Below, in pieces: positions 51,878 to 61,681 of a stretch of DNA of 64,000 nucleotides (position 1 is its first letter; each line of letters starts with the position of its first letter). The notes beneath the pieces are model-generated. The model was not told the DNA's origin. It saw only the letters and a list, made by a program, of their open reading frames with translations, and did not search any database. The position numbers were made by a program, and so were the translations under genes. Source of the DNA: Lachnospiraceae bacterium (lineage in GTDB: Bacteria > Bacillota > Clostridia > Lachnospirales > Lachnospiraceae). Location of the stretch: assembly GCA_015057445.1 (NCBI GenBank), contig SVEI01000001.1, positions 1 to 64,000 on the forward strand. The letters are read 5' to 3'.

Positions 51878-52906
51878 TTATAATAAATCTGCCACTTCTA
51901 ATAAAAGTTTTTCTGTTTTCTCCCAGCCAAGACATGGGTCAGTTATTGATTTTCCATACACACCATCACCAATTGCCTGGTTTCCATCTTCAATATAACT
52001 TTCAACCATAACACCTTTAACTAATTTTTTAATATCGTCATTATGGCGGCAGGAGTGGAGTACTTCCTTAACAATACGTGGCTGTTCAGCCCATTTTTTT
52101 CCTGAATTATTGTGATTAGCATCTACAATACAGGCTGGATTTACAACATCAAATTTGCTATATTCGTCAACAAGTCTAACTAAATCATCGTAATGATAAT
52201 TTGACATTGATTTTCCATATTTATCTAAACCACCTCTTAAAATACAATGTGTATATGGATTTCCAGAAGTTTCTACCTGCATTCCCTTATAACTAAACAT
52301 ATGAGATGTTTGACCTGCAAGACATGAGTTAAGCATAACTGTTAAATCTCCGCTTGTAGGATTCTTCATACCGACAGGTACGTCAATACCACTAGCTGTA
52401 AGCCTGTGCATCTGATCCTCTACGCTTCTTGCACCAACAGCATGATAAGCAATTAAATCATCCACATATCTTGTGTTTTCTGCGTAGAGCATTTCGTCAG
52501 CAGCAGCCATACCAGTTTCTGCAATTGCTCTTAAATGAAGTTTTCTTATAGCAATTAAACCTTCAGACATATCTGTTTTTTTATTTGGATCTGGCTGATG
52601 AACCATTCCTTTATATCCAGCGCCTGTTGTTCTAGGTTTACCTGTATAGATTCTTGGTATAATCAGTATTTTTTCTTTAACTTGTTCCTGAACCTTGGCT
52701 AGTCTATGAATATAATCCATAACTGGTTCTTCACTATCTGCAGAGCATGGTCCAATTACAAAAATAAATTTGTCAGAATTCCCTGCAAAAATATCTTTAA
52801 TTTCATTGTCTCGCTTTTCTTTAATGGATTTTAATTCATCTTTTAAGGGAAGCATACTTTTTAATTCTTCCTCTGTTGGTAATTTTTGAATAATCTTAAT
52901 GCTCAT
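51878..52906 (-). CDS. aroF: 3-deoxy-7-phosphoheptulonate (DAHP) synthase, type I
   Basis: The 342-residue product catalyses the first step of the shikimate pathway, joining phosphoenolpyruvate and erythrose 4-phosphate. Class I motifs are FVIGPCSADS (about 49-58), PRIYTGKPRTTGAGYKG near 83-99, GARSVEDQMHR near 158-168, VGMKNPTSGD near 177-186, DANHNNSGK near 258-266 and VMVESYIEDGNQ near 295-306. The Lys and His residues of the active site are in place. A trace of the family name (AroF/G/H) cannot be chosen from sequence alone. The gene has its own promoter and runs toward asnB. Confidence 0.95.
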   Translation of the reverse strand: MSIKIIQKLPTEEELKSMLPLKDELKSIKEKRDNEIKDIFAGNSDKFIFVIGPCSADSEEPVMDYIHRLAKVQEQVKEKILIIPRIYTGKPRTTGAGYKGMVHQPDPNKKTDMSEGLIAIRKLHLRAIAETGMAAADEMLYAENTRYVDDLIAYHAVGARSVEDQMHRLTASGIDVPVGMKNPTSGDLTVMLNSCLAGQTSHMFSYKGMQVETSGNPYTHCILRGGLDKYGKSMSNYHYDDLVRLVDEYSKFDVVNPACIVDANHNNSGKKWAEQPRIVKEVLHSCRHNDDIKKLVKGVMVESYIEDGNQAIGDGVYGKSITDPCLGWEKTEKLLLEVADLL

Positions 52907-52947
52907 AATAATTTCTCCTTGTTTATATGAAATATAAATTACTTTAA

Positions 52948-52976
52948 AGTTTAGCAGTGTAAAGTGGAAAAGTCAA
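52948..52976 (-). promoter_or_regulatory. Promoter for aroF-asnB
   Basis: On the minus strand: TTGACT (52971-52976), a 17-base spacer and TAAACT (52948-52953). The leader is about 35 bases. It is divergent to the carboxypeptidase gene at 53044; no T-box or attenuator fits in the space. Confidence 0.65.
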
Positions 52977-53043
52977 TATAATTTATTCATTTTATTTTAT
53001 TTATCATAGTATAATATACTAATATATAATAATAGGAGTTTAT

Positions 53044-54261
53044 ATGAAATATATATTATCCTTCGTATTACCTTTAATATTAACATTAAATTATGGATTC
53101 TGTAATTTCAAAATTGCGTATGACGAATCTAAGATAAGTACAAATACAGATTGTTATGTAGATGATAGTGGAGTTGACCTAAATATTACTTCAAAATCAG
53201 CTGTATTGATAGAAGCTAAGTCAGGAAAAGTATTATACGAAAAAAATCCAAATGATAAATTAAAACCTGCATCAGTAACTAAAATTATGACTTTATTGCT
53301 TTGCTATGATCAAATAAAATCTGGTAATATGAACTATGATGATACCATTACTATATCAGAACATGCAGCATCCATGGGTGGTTCTCAGTGTTTCTTTGAG
53401 GCTGGGGAGCAACAAACTGTATTTGATATTATAAAATGTATAGAAATCTCATCTGGAAATGATGCCGCAGTAGCAATGGGAGAACACATTGCTGGTTCTG
53501 AAGAAGAGTTTGTAAAATTAATGAATAGTAAAGCAAAAGAATTAGGAATGAATGATACAAATTTTGAAAATGCATGTGGTCTAGATAGTGACAATCACTA
53601 CACATCCGCTTATGATATTGGAATTATGTCAAGAGAGTTAATAACTAAGCATCCTGAGATATTTGAAATATCAACTATTTGGATGGATCATATTATTCAT
53701 AAAACATCTAAGGGTGAATCTCGATTTGATTTGGCTAATACTAATAAGTTTTTACGTCAGTATACAGGGGCTAATGGATTAAAAACAGGATATACATCAG
53801 ATGCGGGATATTGTATGAGCGGTACCGCAACAAGAGATGATATTACATTAATTGCAGTAGTTATGGGGGCTGAAACCAAAGAAATAAGAAATGAAGAAGT
53901 AGGAAAACTATTAGACTTTGGATTCTCTAAATGTACAGTTTATACAGACGATAATGTGTTAGACAATACAAATAGTGTGCCTGTAAAAAATGGAGTTAAA
54001 AAATATGTTACACCTCAAAAAATTAACGAACATACCATTACGTTAGTTGATGCTGACATAAGTAACATAAAGAAAGACATACTTTTATATGATAATTTAA
54101 AAGCTCCAATAAGAGAAGGAGATATCATAGGATTAGTTAAATATACTCATAATAACGAAATTATTGATGAGATACATATTTATTCTTCAGAAAATATATT
54201 AAAAAAATCATATTCTTTAAGTATTAGGGATTTATGTAACAGGTTTTTTGTGGTAGAATAA
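53044..54261 (+). CDS. D-alanyl-D-alanine carboxypeptidase, DacF-like (second copy)
   Basis: The 405-residue product has a signal peptide (about 1-22). The S11 active-site motifs are Ser77-Val-Thr-Lys80, SGN near 139-141 and KTG in GLKTGYTSDAGYCMSG (about 240-255). The C-terminal domain (about 295-400) is beta-rich and may bind the membrane at its end. It acts on peptidoglycan outside the cell. It differs clearly from the copy at 47340, so the two are old paralogues rather than a recent duplication. A metallophosphoesterase gene follows after 26 bases. The upstream gap holds TATAAT (53010-53015) with a poor -35. Confidence 0.93.
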   Translation: MKYILSFVLPLILTLNYGFCNFKIAYDESKISTNTDCYVDDSGVDLNITSKSAVLIEAKSGKVLYEKNPNDKLKPASVTKIMTLLLCYDQIKSGNMNYDDTITISEHAASMGGSQCFFEAGEQQTVFDIIKCIEISSGNDAAVAMGEHIAGSEEEFVKLMNSKAKELGMNDTNFENACGLDSDNHYTSAYDIGIMSRELITKHPEIFEISTIWMDHIIHKTSKGESRFDLANTNKFLRQYTGANGLKTGYTSDAGYCMSGTATRDDITLIAVVMGAETKEIRNEEVGKLLDFGFSKCTVYTDDNVLDNTNSVPVKNGVKKYVTPQKINEHTITLVDADISNIKKDILLYDNLKAPIREGDIIGLVKYTHNNEIIDEIHIYSSENILKKSYSLSIRDLCNRFFVVE

Positions 54262-54287
54262 CTTGTATTTACGAAAGGAACTAAAGT

Positions 54288-55160
54288 ATGAATTTGATAT
54301 ACATATTTTGCATTATATTTTTAATTATATTAATTTTTGTGATAATTGAAAGTATAATCGAAATAAGACAATTAAAAATTACTAATTATGATATTAAGAA
54401 TTCTAAGTTGCCTAAAGAATTTATAGGATATAAATTAATTGTATTAGCAGATATTCATAATTGTTTTTATAATTCAAAAAAAATCATAGAAATAATTAAA
54501 GAAGAAAAACCTAATGGAGTCATTTTGGCTGGTGATATGCTAGTATATGATGATAATCAAACAATTAATAATATGAAGTCATTAGAATTAATTAAAGAAA
54601 TTTCAAATTATTCGGACGTGTATTATGCACCAGGTAATCATGAAATGGGATATATGATGAAAAAAAATCACGAATGGATAGACTACGAAAAATGTCTAAT
54701 AAATAATGACATAGATAATATTTATTATTTGGATAATAAAGTTATAGATATAACAAGAAACAAATCATCTATAAAAATTTATGGATTACATCTTACAGAT
54801 GGCTATTACAAAAGAATTATTAAGCAACCATTAGATAAAGACGTAATAAATAAATTATTAAATGAATCAGAGACTGATAAATTTAATATTTTGATTGCAC
54901 ATAATCCAGACTATTTTAAAGAATACTGCAATTGGGGAGCTGATCTTGTTATTAGTGGACACAATCATGGTGGACTTATTAATCTACCGATATTAGGTGG
55001 TGTAATATCTCCACGTTTAAGGATTTTTCCAAAGTATGATAGTGGACTATTTTATGAAAATGATTGTGTTTTGGTTCTTTCAAGTGGTATAGGTGCACAT
55101 ACATTAAAAATAAGAGTTAATAACAAACCTGAATTAATTATTTTAAAACTAAATGCATAG
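54288..55160 (+). CDS. Membrane-anchored metallophosphoesterase (YkuE-like)
   Basis: The 290-residue product has one N-terminal membrane helix (about 3-23) and a calcineurin-like phosphoesterase domain. Metal ligands are seen in VLADIHNC (about 54-61), LAGDML near 84-89, APGNHEMGY near 116-124, and VISGHNHGGLINLPILGG near 222-239. Relatives such as YkuE are membrane- or wall-associated hydrolases, and some act on UDP-diacylglucosamine or phospholipids. The substrate here is not known. Base composition is very AT-rich. It follows the carboxypeptidase gene and probably shares its transcript, so a cell envelope role is plausible. Confidence 0.88.
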   Translation: MNLIYIFCIIFLIILIFVIIESIIEIRQLKITNYDIKNSKLPKEFIGYKLIVLADIHNCFYNSKKIIEIIKEEKPNGVILAGDMLVYDDNQTINNMKSLELIKEISNYSDVYYAPGNHEMGYMMKKNHEWIDYEKCLINNDIDNIYYLDNKVIDITRNKSSIKIYGLHLTDGYYKRIIKQPLDKDVINKLLNESETDKFNILIAHNPDYFKEYCNWGADLVISGHNHGGLINLPILGGVISPRLRIFPKYDSGLFYENDCVLVLSSGIGAHTLKIRVNNKPELIILKLNA

Positions 55161-55189
55161 AATTAAACTATATATGCAATTTAATTCAT

Positions 55190-55205
55190 AAACTTTATAA
55201 AGTTT
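55190..55205. repeat. 16-bp perfect palindrome upstream of the L,D-transpeptidase gene
   Basis: AAACTTTATAAAGTTT reads the same on both strands. It lies 11 bases upstream of the -35 box at 55217. It could be an operator for a dimeric repressor or part of a weak terminator: another 8-bp hairpin at 55160-55187 directly precedes it. Confidence 0.45.
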
Positions 55206-55216
55206 CAATTAATTTG

Positions 55217-55245
55217 TTGAAAAATATATTAATTTAATATATTAT
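55217..55245 (+). promoter_or_regulatory. Promoter for the L,D-transpeptidase-metH unit
   Basis: TTGAAA (55217-55222), a 17-base spacer and TATTAT (55240-55245), 35 bases upstream of the start codon at 55281. Confidence 0.5.
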
Positions 55246-55280
55246 ATCAAGGATTATAAATTTTTGTGAGGAATATTGAC

Positions 55281-56936
55281 ATGGACGATAAAAATCTGAA
55301 AGAAAATACAAATGATTCATTATTAGATAATGAAAACCATGAAAAAAGAGATAATGAGTCAGAAACTAAAGAAAAAGTCGAAGATAATAGTACAAAAAGT
55401 ACTGAAACTAATGAAAATATTGTAGATAATAATTCGAAGGATATAGAATCAAAGAGTAGTGAAAACAATGATGGAGAATTTGCTATTCCTTTTATTGACC
55501 CTACAGTATATACATACAAGAAAAAAAGACATATTAAAAGATATGTTTTGGGTGGAATTATAGGTTTGATACTTGTGGTTTATTTTACTGGTGTCATATA
55601 TTTCCATAATCATTTTGGAACATATACAACAATTAATGGATATAACGTATCTGGTTATACTGTGGATGAAGTGGAAGAATTAATCTTAAGAGATATGAAT
55701 GCATATGAGGTTACCATTAGATTTAAGAATGGTGAAGAAAAGATTAATAATGGTGATGGAAGTTTAGATATTAATACATCTGCAACAGTTTCTCATATTA
55801 AAGATAATTATAATCCTTTTTTATGGTTTACATATTTGGATACAACTAAAGAACATACTTTAGAGTTCGTAATTAATTATGATAAAGAAACTATGAAGCA
55901 GTATATTTCAAAATCTCCATTCATGGACGAAAGTCAAATGAAAGAATCGACAAATGCCAAAGTTCTTATGGAGGACGGAAAGGTTCTTGTTGTTCCAGAT
56001 GTAACGGGAACAGTTTTAGATAAAGAAAAGGTATATGAAACAATTTTTAACACTTTAGATAGTGGAAATATTATTGTTTCATTAGAAGAAAGTGATTGTT
56101 ATATTCCAGCAGAGATAACCTTAGATTCTGAAATTATTAAGAAAAGTGCTGAGAATGCAGAAGCTTTTTTAGCTATAGACGCGAATTATGATTTTATGGG
56201 AACCATTTATACAATTCCAAAAGAGGATATGTGCTCCATGGCTTATCTTGATGAGGAAACAGGTGAAATAAAATTAAGTAAATCAAATATAGAAATGTAT
56301 GCAAGACAATTCGCAGAGAAATATACAACAATTAACAAAAAACGTAAATTTAGAACTCATGATGGTTTATTAATATATATTCAAGGTCAAGATGGTTATG
56401 GATGGGAAATCGACCCTGATCAAGAGGCTATTGAATTATATGATTGTATGACTAAAATGAAAAGTTTCACAAAAGAACCAGCCATACTTCAGGAAGGTTA
56501 TGCTTTCTGGGAGCTTAATGATATAGGTGGTAGTTATGTAGAAGTAGATCTTACAGAACAACGTGTTTATGTTTATAAAGATGGATATAGGGTGTATGAA
56601 ACACCATGTGTTACTGGAAATGATGATTATATTCATAAAACTCCAGGTGGTTTATATGATATTACCTATAAAGCCACATATGTAACTTTAAAAGGACCTG
56701 GATATGAATCTCCGGTAACATATTGGATGCCATTTAATCAAGACATTGGATTACATGATGCAACATGGAGAACAGATGATCAATATACTCAGGATAGATA
56801 TACTTGGGATGGTTCTCATGGTTGTGTTAATTTACCTTTTGCAGCAGCTGCAAAAATATATGAATATGTAGAGGCTGGCTCACCAGTAGTATGTTATTGG
56901 GAAGATGAGCTTGAATTTGTTCCTATAGGAGATTAA
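55281..56936 (+). CDS. L,D-transpeptidase with peptidoglycan-binding domains (YkuD family)
   Basis: I use the ATG at 55281, 8 bases after GTGAGGA, giving 551 residues. A cytoplasmic, highly charged Glu/Asn/Ser-rich tail (about 1-85) precedes one membrane helix (about 89-110). Outside are two PG_binding_4-type domains (about 115-390). The YkuD catalytic domain (about 415-540) has the motif SHGCVN with catalytic Cys515 and an upstream HKTPGG. The enzyme forms 3-3 cross-links in peptidoglycan or attaches proteins, independent of most beta-lactams. The long acidic tail inside the cell is unusual and may mediate regulation. metH starts 12 bases after its stop. Confidence 0.92.
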   Translation: MDDKNLKENTNDSLLDNENHEKRDNESETKEKVEDNSTKSTETNENIVDNNSKDIESKSSENNDGEFAIPFIDPTVYTYKKKRHIKRYVLGGIIGLILVVYFTGVIYFHNHFGTYTTINGYNVSGYTVDEVEELILRDMNAYEVTIRFKNGEEKINNGDGSLDINTSATVSHIKDNYNPFLWFTYLDTTKEHTLEFVINYDKETMKQYISKSPFMDESQMKESTNAKVLMEDGKVLVVPDVTGTVLDKEKVYETIFNTLDSGNIIVSLEESDCYIPAEITLDSEIIKKSAENAEAFLAIDANYDFMGTIYTIPKEDMCSMAYLDEETGEIKLSKSNIEMYARQFAEKYTTINKKRKFRTHDGLLIYIQGQDGYGWEIDPDQEAIELYDCMTKMKSFTKEPAILQEGYAFWELNDIGGSYVEVDLTEQRVYVYKDGYRVYETPCVTGNDDYIHKTPGGLYDITYKATYVTLKGPGYESPVTYWMPFNQDIGLHDATWRTDDQYTQDRYTWDGSHGCVNLPFAAAAKIYEYVEAGSPVVCYWEDELEFVPIGD

Positions 56937-56948
56937 ACTAATTTTATT

Positions 56949-59363
56949 ATGAATAAGATATTATTTGACAAATTATTTGAAGATAGATTGGTTATACTTG
57001 ATGGTGCCACAGGCAGTAATCTAATGAACTGTGGTATGCCGATTGGAGTATGTACTGAACAGTGGATTTTAAATAATCCCCAACATTTAATTAAGTTACA
57101 AAGAGAATATATCAAGGCAGGTAGTAATATAATACTTGCACCTACATTTACTGCTAATAGAATAAAGCTTGCTGAATACGGACTTGAAGATAAAGTAAAT
57201 GAAATAAATACGCAGTTGGTTGCTTTGTCCAAGAAAGCAGTTGAATTAGAAGGCCATAGAGGTTATGTGGCTGGTGATTTAACCATGACTGGTAAACAGC
57301 TAAAGCCAATTGGTGATCTAGATATTGATACTTTAATTGATGTTTATAAAGAACAAGCTAATGCTTTATATAATGCAGGAGTTGACTTGTTTGTAGTAGA
57401 AACAATGATGTCTCTTGCAGAAGCAAGAGCTGCTGTCATAGCAATAAAAGAAGTTTGTGATTTACCAATTATGGTAAGTTTAACTTTTAATGAAGATGGC
57501 AAAACTTTATTTGGTTCTACCCCTGAATCATCAGTAGTTGTACTTCAATCTTTAGGTGTGTCCGCGGTAGGTATTAATTGTTCCACCGGTCCAAAGGAGA
57601 TGAATTCTTTGGTTTCATCAATGTTAGATTATGCTAAAGTACCTATATTTGTTAAACCTAACAATGGTAAGCCAGAGCTTATAGATGGTAAAACAACATA
57701 TAAAATGACACCTGAAGAATTTGCACAATTAGCAAGAGAACTTGTAGATTTAGGAGTTAATGCTGTTGGTGGTTGTTGTGGTACAACACCAAAACATATT
57801 TCATGTTTAAAAGCACTTGTAAGAGGATGTAAATCCACAAAACCTGTTCCAAAATATAAAAGTGTTCTTTCTAGCGAAAATAAAGTAGTTAATATTGACA
57901 TAAATAGTAATTTTATGGTTATTGGAGAAAGAATTAATCCAACAGGTAAGAAAAAGCTTCAAGAAGAACTTAGAAATAATTCCTTAAGTTTAGCTCTTAA
58001 AATGGCAGAAGAGCAGACATCAAATGGAGCAAGTATTCTTGATGTAAATATGGGAATGAATGGTATTGATGAAATTTCCATGATGGAAAACATTATTAAT
58101 GAATTGCCAGCAGTTACTAATCTGCCACTTTCTATAGATTCAAGTTATATTGAAGTAATCGAGAGAGCGTTAAGGGTATATCCAGGAAGAGCAATTATTA
58201 ATTCTATTTCTTATGAAGAAAGAAAATGTAGACCTTTAATGAAAATAGCATCTAAATATGGTGCAATGGTTATATTGTTGCCTTTGTCTGATAAAGGATT
58301 GCCAGAAAATTTAGATGAAAAGAAAGATATAATTAATAAGTTACTATCTATTGCTGAAGAAGAAGGTATATCTAAAGATAGTATTGTAATAGATGGACTT
58401 GTTACTACAGTTGGAGCAAACAAATTAGCTGCTATTGAAACATTAGAGACAATAAGATACTGCAAGGAAGAACTGAAATTGCCAACAGTTTGTGGTCTTT
58501 CCAATATATCTTTTGGTTTACCTGAGAGAATTAATGTTAATACCGCATTTTTAACTATGGCAATTGCCAATGGACTTACAATGGCTATATGTAATCCTGA
58601 TCAATCAACACTTATGAATGCAGCTTTGGCATCGGATTTATTACTTGCAAAAGATAATGCCGACAACAATTATGTTGAAAATGTTGTTTCAGTCACTACA
58701 GAAGCTGTTTCAAAAAACAGTATATCTTTAGAAAGTAATGATTCCATTATCTTTAATGATGTAGTTAAGGGGAATAAGGCAGAGATTGAAAAGCATATTC
58801 AAACTGCACTTGATAAAGGAGTAAATCCGCAATATATTATAGACAATGAGTTAATACCAGCTGTCACAAAAGTAGGAAATCTTTTCGAAGAAAAGAAATA
58901 CTTTCTTCCACAGCTTATTGCTGGAGCTACTGCTATGGATATTGCTATTAACTATTTAACACCATATCTTAAAATTGGTGAAAATGTGTCATCCAAAGGA
59001 ACTGTTGTTGTGGCTACAGTTGAAGGAGATATACATGATATAGGCAAAAACTTAGTTGTTTTAATGCTTAAAAATTACGGATACAAGGTAGTTGATCTTG
59101 GAAAAGATGTTAAAAAAGAAGTAATAATAGAGGCTGCCATAAAAGAAAAAGCTGATATTATTGGTTTATCTGCTTTAATGACTACAACTATGATGCGTAT
59201 GAAAGATATTTGCGAAGAAATTCGTGAAAAGAAGTTACCATTTAAGGTTATTGTTGGTGGTGCAGTAGTATCACAGAGCTTTGCTGATGAGATTGGTGCT
59301 GATGGTTATTCTGAGGATGCCAATGAGGCAGTAAAAGTTGTTGATAAACTATTATGTAAATAG
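56949..59363 (+). CDS. metH: Cobalamin-dependent methionine synthase, short form
   Basis: The 804-residue product has four modules. The homocysteine-binding barrel (about 1-290) begins LDGATGSNL and carries zinc Cys ligands in GINCSTG and GGCCGTTPKH. The pterin (methyl-THF) domain (about 320-585) starts VIGERINPTGKKKL. The B12 cap domain covers about 600-680. The B12-binding domain (about 685-804) has Asp694-x-His696-x-x-Gly699 in EGDIHDIGKNL, His696 being the cobalt ligand. The C-terminal AdoMet reactivation domain of E. coli MetH is absent, as in many Clostridia, so a separate partner is needed. The ribosome binding site is poor (AGGAG 17 bases away), which suggests coupling to the gene before it. 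No B12 or SAM riboswitch is present. Confidence 0.96.
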   Translation: MNKILFDKLFEDRLVILDGATGSNLMNCGMPIGVCTEQWILNNPQHLIKLQREYIKAGSNIILAPTFTANRIKLAEYGLEDKVNEINTQLVALSKKAVELEGHRGYVAGDLTMTGKQLKPIGDLDIDTLIDVYKEQANALYNAGVDLFVVETMMSLAEARAAVIAIKEVCDLPIMVSLTFNEDGKTLFGSTPESSVVVLQSLGVSAVGINCSTGPKEMNSLVSSMLDYAKVPIFVKPNNGKPELIDGKTTYKMTPEEFAQLARELVDLGVNAVGGCCGTTPKHISCLKALVRGCKSTKPVPKYKSVLSSENKVVNIDINSNFMVIGERINPTGKKKLQEELRNNSLSLALKMAEEQTSNGASILDVNMGMNGIDEISMMENIINELPAVTNLPLSIDSSYIEVIERALRVYPGRAIINSISYEERKCRPLMKIASKYGAMVILLPLSDKGLPENLDEKKDIINKLLSIAEEEGISKDSIVIDGLVTTVGANKLAAIETLETIRYCKEELKLPTVCGLSNISFGLPERINVNTAFLTMAIANGLTMAICNPDQSTLMNAALASDLLLAKDNADNNYVENVVSVTTEAVSKNSISLESNDSIIFNDVVKGNKAEIEKHIQTALDKGVNPQYIIDNELIPAVTKVGNLFEEKKYFLPQLIAGATAMDIAINYLTPYLKIGENVSSKGTVVVATVEGDIHDIGKNLVVLMLKNYGYKVVDLGKDVKKEVIIEAAIKEKADIIGLSALMTTTMMRMKDICEEIREKKLPFKVIVGGAVVSQSFADEIGADGYSEDANEAVKVVDKLLCK

Positions 59364-59378
59364 ACGTTATACATTGAC

Positions 59379-59407
59379 TTGACATTAACACGTTAAAATA
59401 TTAAAAT
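59379..59407 (+). promoter_or_regulatory. Promoter for ilvN
   Basis: A perfect TTGACA (59379-59384), a 17-base spacer and TAAAAT (59402-59407). The start site would be near 59414. The leader of about 40 bases is too short for a T-box or peptide attenuator. Confidence 0.75.
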
Positions 59408-59454
59408 AAAAAATAGCGAATTTTTGAGATACATGTTGAAAGGTGGATACTATA

Positions 59455-59949
59455 ATGAAAAAAATGGTTTTATCATTATTGGTTGACAATACTTCCGGTG
59501 TTTTAAGTAGAGTATCCGGAATGTTCAGCCGTAGAGGATATAATATTGACAGTTTAACTGTAGGTGTAACCGAGAACCCACAGTACTCACGTATGACAGT
59601 TGCTGTAAGTGGAGATGACAGAATTTTAAGTCAGATAAAAAAACAGCTTCTTAAGCTTGAAGATGTTATATCTATTACAGAGCTTAAAGATGGTGAGTCT
59701 GTATGCAGAGAACTTGTTTTAGTAAAGATTAAGGCATCTACTGATGAGAGACAGCAGATTATTTCTTTAGCTGATGTTTTTAGAGCTAAGGTTGTTGATG
59801 TTTCTAAGGATTCTGTTATGTGTGAGATAACAGGTAATGTATCAAAGATTGAGGCATTTATATCACTTCTTGATGGATTTACCATTGAAGAAATGGTTAG
59901 AACAGGACTTACTGGCCTTACAAGAGGTCATATTAAGTATGAGGATTAG
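59455..59949 (+). CDS. ilvN: Acetolactate synthase small (regulatory) subunit
   Basis: The 164-residue product starts at the ATG at 59455 behind AAAGG; an earlier GTG inside that site is rejected. The N-terminal ACT domain has VDNTSGVLSRVSGMFSRRGYNI (two pieces near 8-29) and SLTVGVTENPQYSRMT. The C-terminal domain (about 80-160) ends in GLTGLTRG. The subunit confers valine feedback and activates the catalytic subunit IlvB, which is not in this window. The gene has a good promoter and precedes ilvC by 79 bases. Confidence 0.96.
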   Translation: MKKMVLSLLVDNTSGVLSRVSGMFSRRGYNIDSLTVGVTENPQYSRMTVAVSGDDRILSQIKKQLLKLEDVISITELKDGESVCRELVLVKIKASTDERQQIISLADVFRAKVVDVSKDSVMCEITGNVSKIEAFISLLDGFTIEEMVRTGLTGLTRGHIKYED

Positions 59950-59986
59950 TTTTAATTCTTGTATTTTAGGTAATTACTTACTGTAA

Positions 59987-61048
<1,062 letters not shown>

Positions 61049-61068
61049 TTATTATAATTAACTACATA

Positions 61069-61107
61069 AGAACCTGGACCTAAGAACGGGTCTAGGTTCT
61101 TTGTTTT
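61069..61107 (+). terminator. Rho-independent terminator after ilvC
   Basis: A 12-bp stem with one G-U pair (61069-61080 with 61089-61100) closes an 8-base loop, followed by TTGTTTT. It lies 20 bases after the stop. Confidence 0.9.
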
Positions 61108-61137
61108 AATTAAGCTTTTTGGAAAGGAGGACAAAGT

Positions 61138-61680
61138 ATGACTTGTTTAGAAGCCCAATCTAATATTATGGCCTTTGTTGATAATAAACTTGCTGATGAA
61201 AAGACAACGGACTTTGTCCGACATATGAAACATTGCGACAATTGTTGTGAAGAATTAGAAATTTATTATACTTTAATTGTTGGTACGAGGCAGCTAGATA
61301 ACAACGAAGAACTGTCTCATGATTTCAAAAAAGATTTACATGAACAGCTTATAAAAATTGAAAATAAAGCAAAAAATGCAAAAAGATTTAAATTTTCTAC
61401 TTTTGGAATTGTATTTACTCTTGCTGTAGTTGTATTTTTTTTATTTTATTCCAGCGTACTTAGTAAAGTATATACAATTGAACAGAATATGATTAAGGAA
61501 GAACAGGGTGATTACTATTTTTATAATCATCTTTCAAAATATATTGAAATAACTAGTGAAGATGTAATAGTTCGAAATAAAGAATTGTATAAACCTATAG
61601 AGAAAACTTTTTATCAAAAAATACATTCTTATAATATTACGCATCCGGTGTGGTCTGATACGGAAAATGAGGAGGAATGA
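61138..61680 (+). CDS. Zinc-finger (zf-HC2) membrane protein, anti-sigma factor-like
   Basis: The 180-residue product starts behind AAAGGAGG. The N-terminal 45 residues form a putative zinc-finger: Cys3, then HMKHCDNC (His-x3-Cys-x2-Cys) near 29-36, as in zf-HC2 anti-sigma factors. One membrane helix (about 83-107) follows, then a small outer domain of about 70 residues rich in Tyr, Glu and Lys. Such proteins usually hold an ECF sigma factor at the membrane. No sigma factor gene is adjacent; the gene is followed by polA after one base. The function is therefore open: it might be an anti-sigma factor for a distant partner or an unrelated zinc-binding membrane protein. Confidence 0.78.
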   Translation: MTCLEAQSNIMAFVDNKLADEKTTDFVRHMKHCDNCCEELEIYYTLIVGTRQLDNNEELSHDFKKDLHEQLIKIENKAKNAKRFKFSTFGIVFTLAVVVFFLFYSSVLSKVYTIEQNMIKEEQGDYYFYNHLSKYIEITSEDVIVRNKELYKPIEKTFYQKIHSYNITHPVWSDTENEEE

Positions 61681-61681
61681 T

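Noticed and set aside
56937-56948. Cobalamin or SAM riboswitch for metH
   Set aside because: Only 12 bases separate metH from the preceding gene, and nothing in that gene resembles either aptamer.
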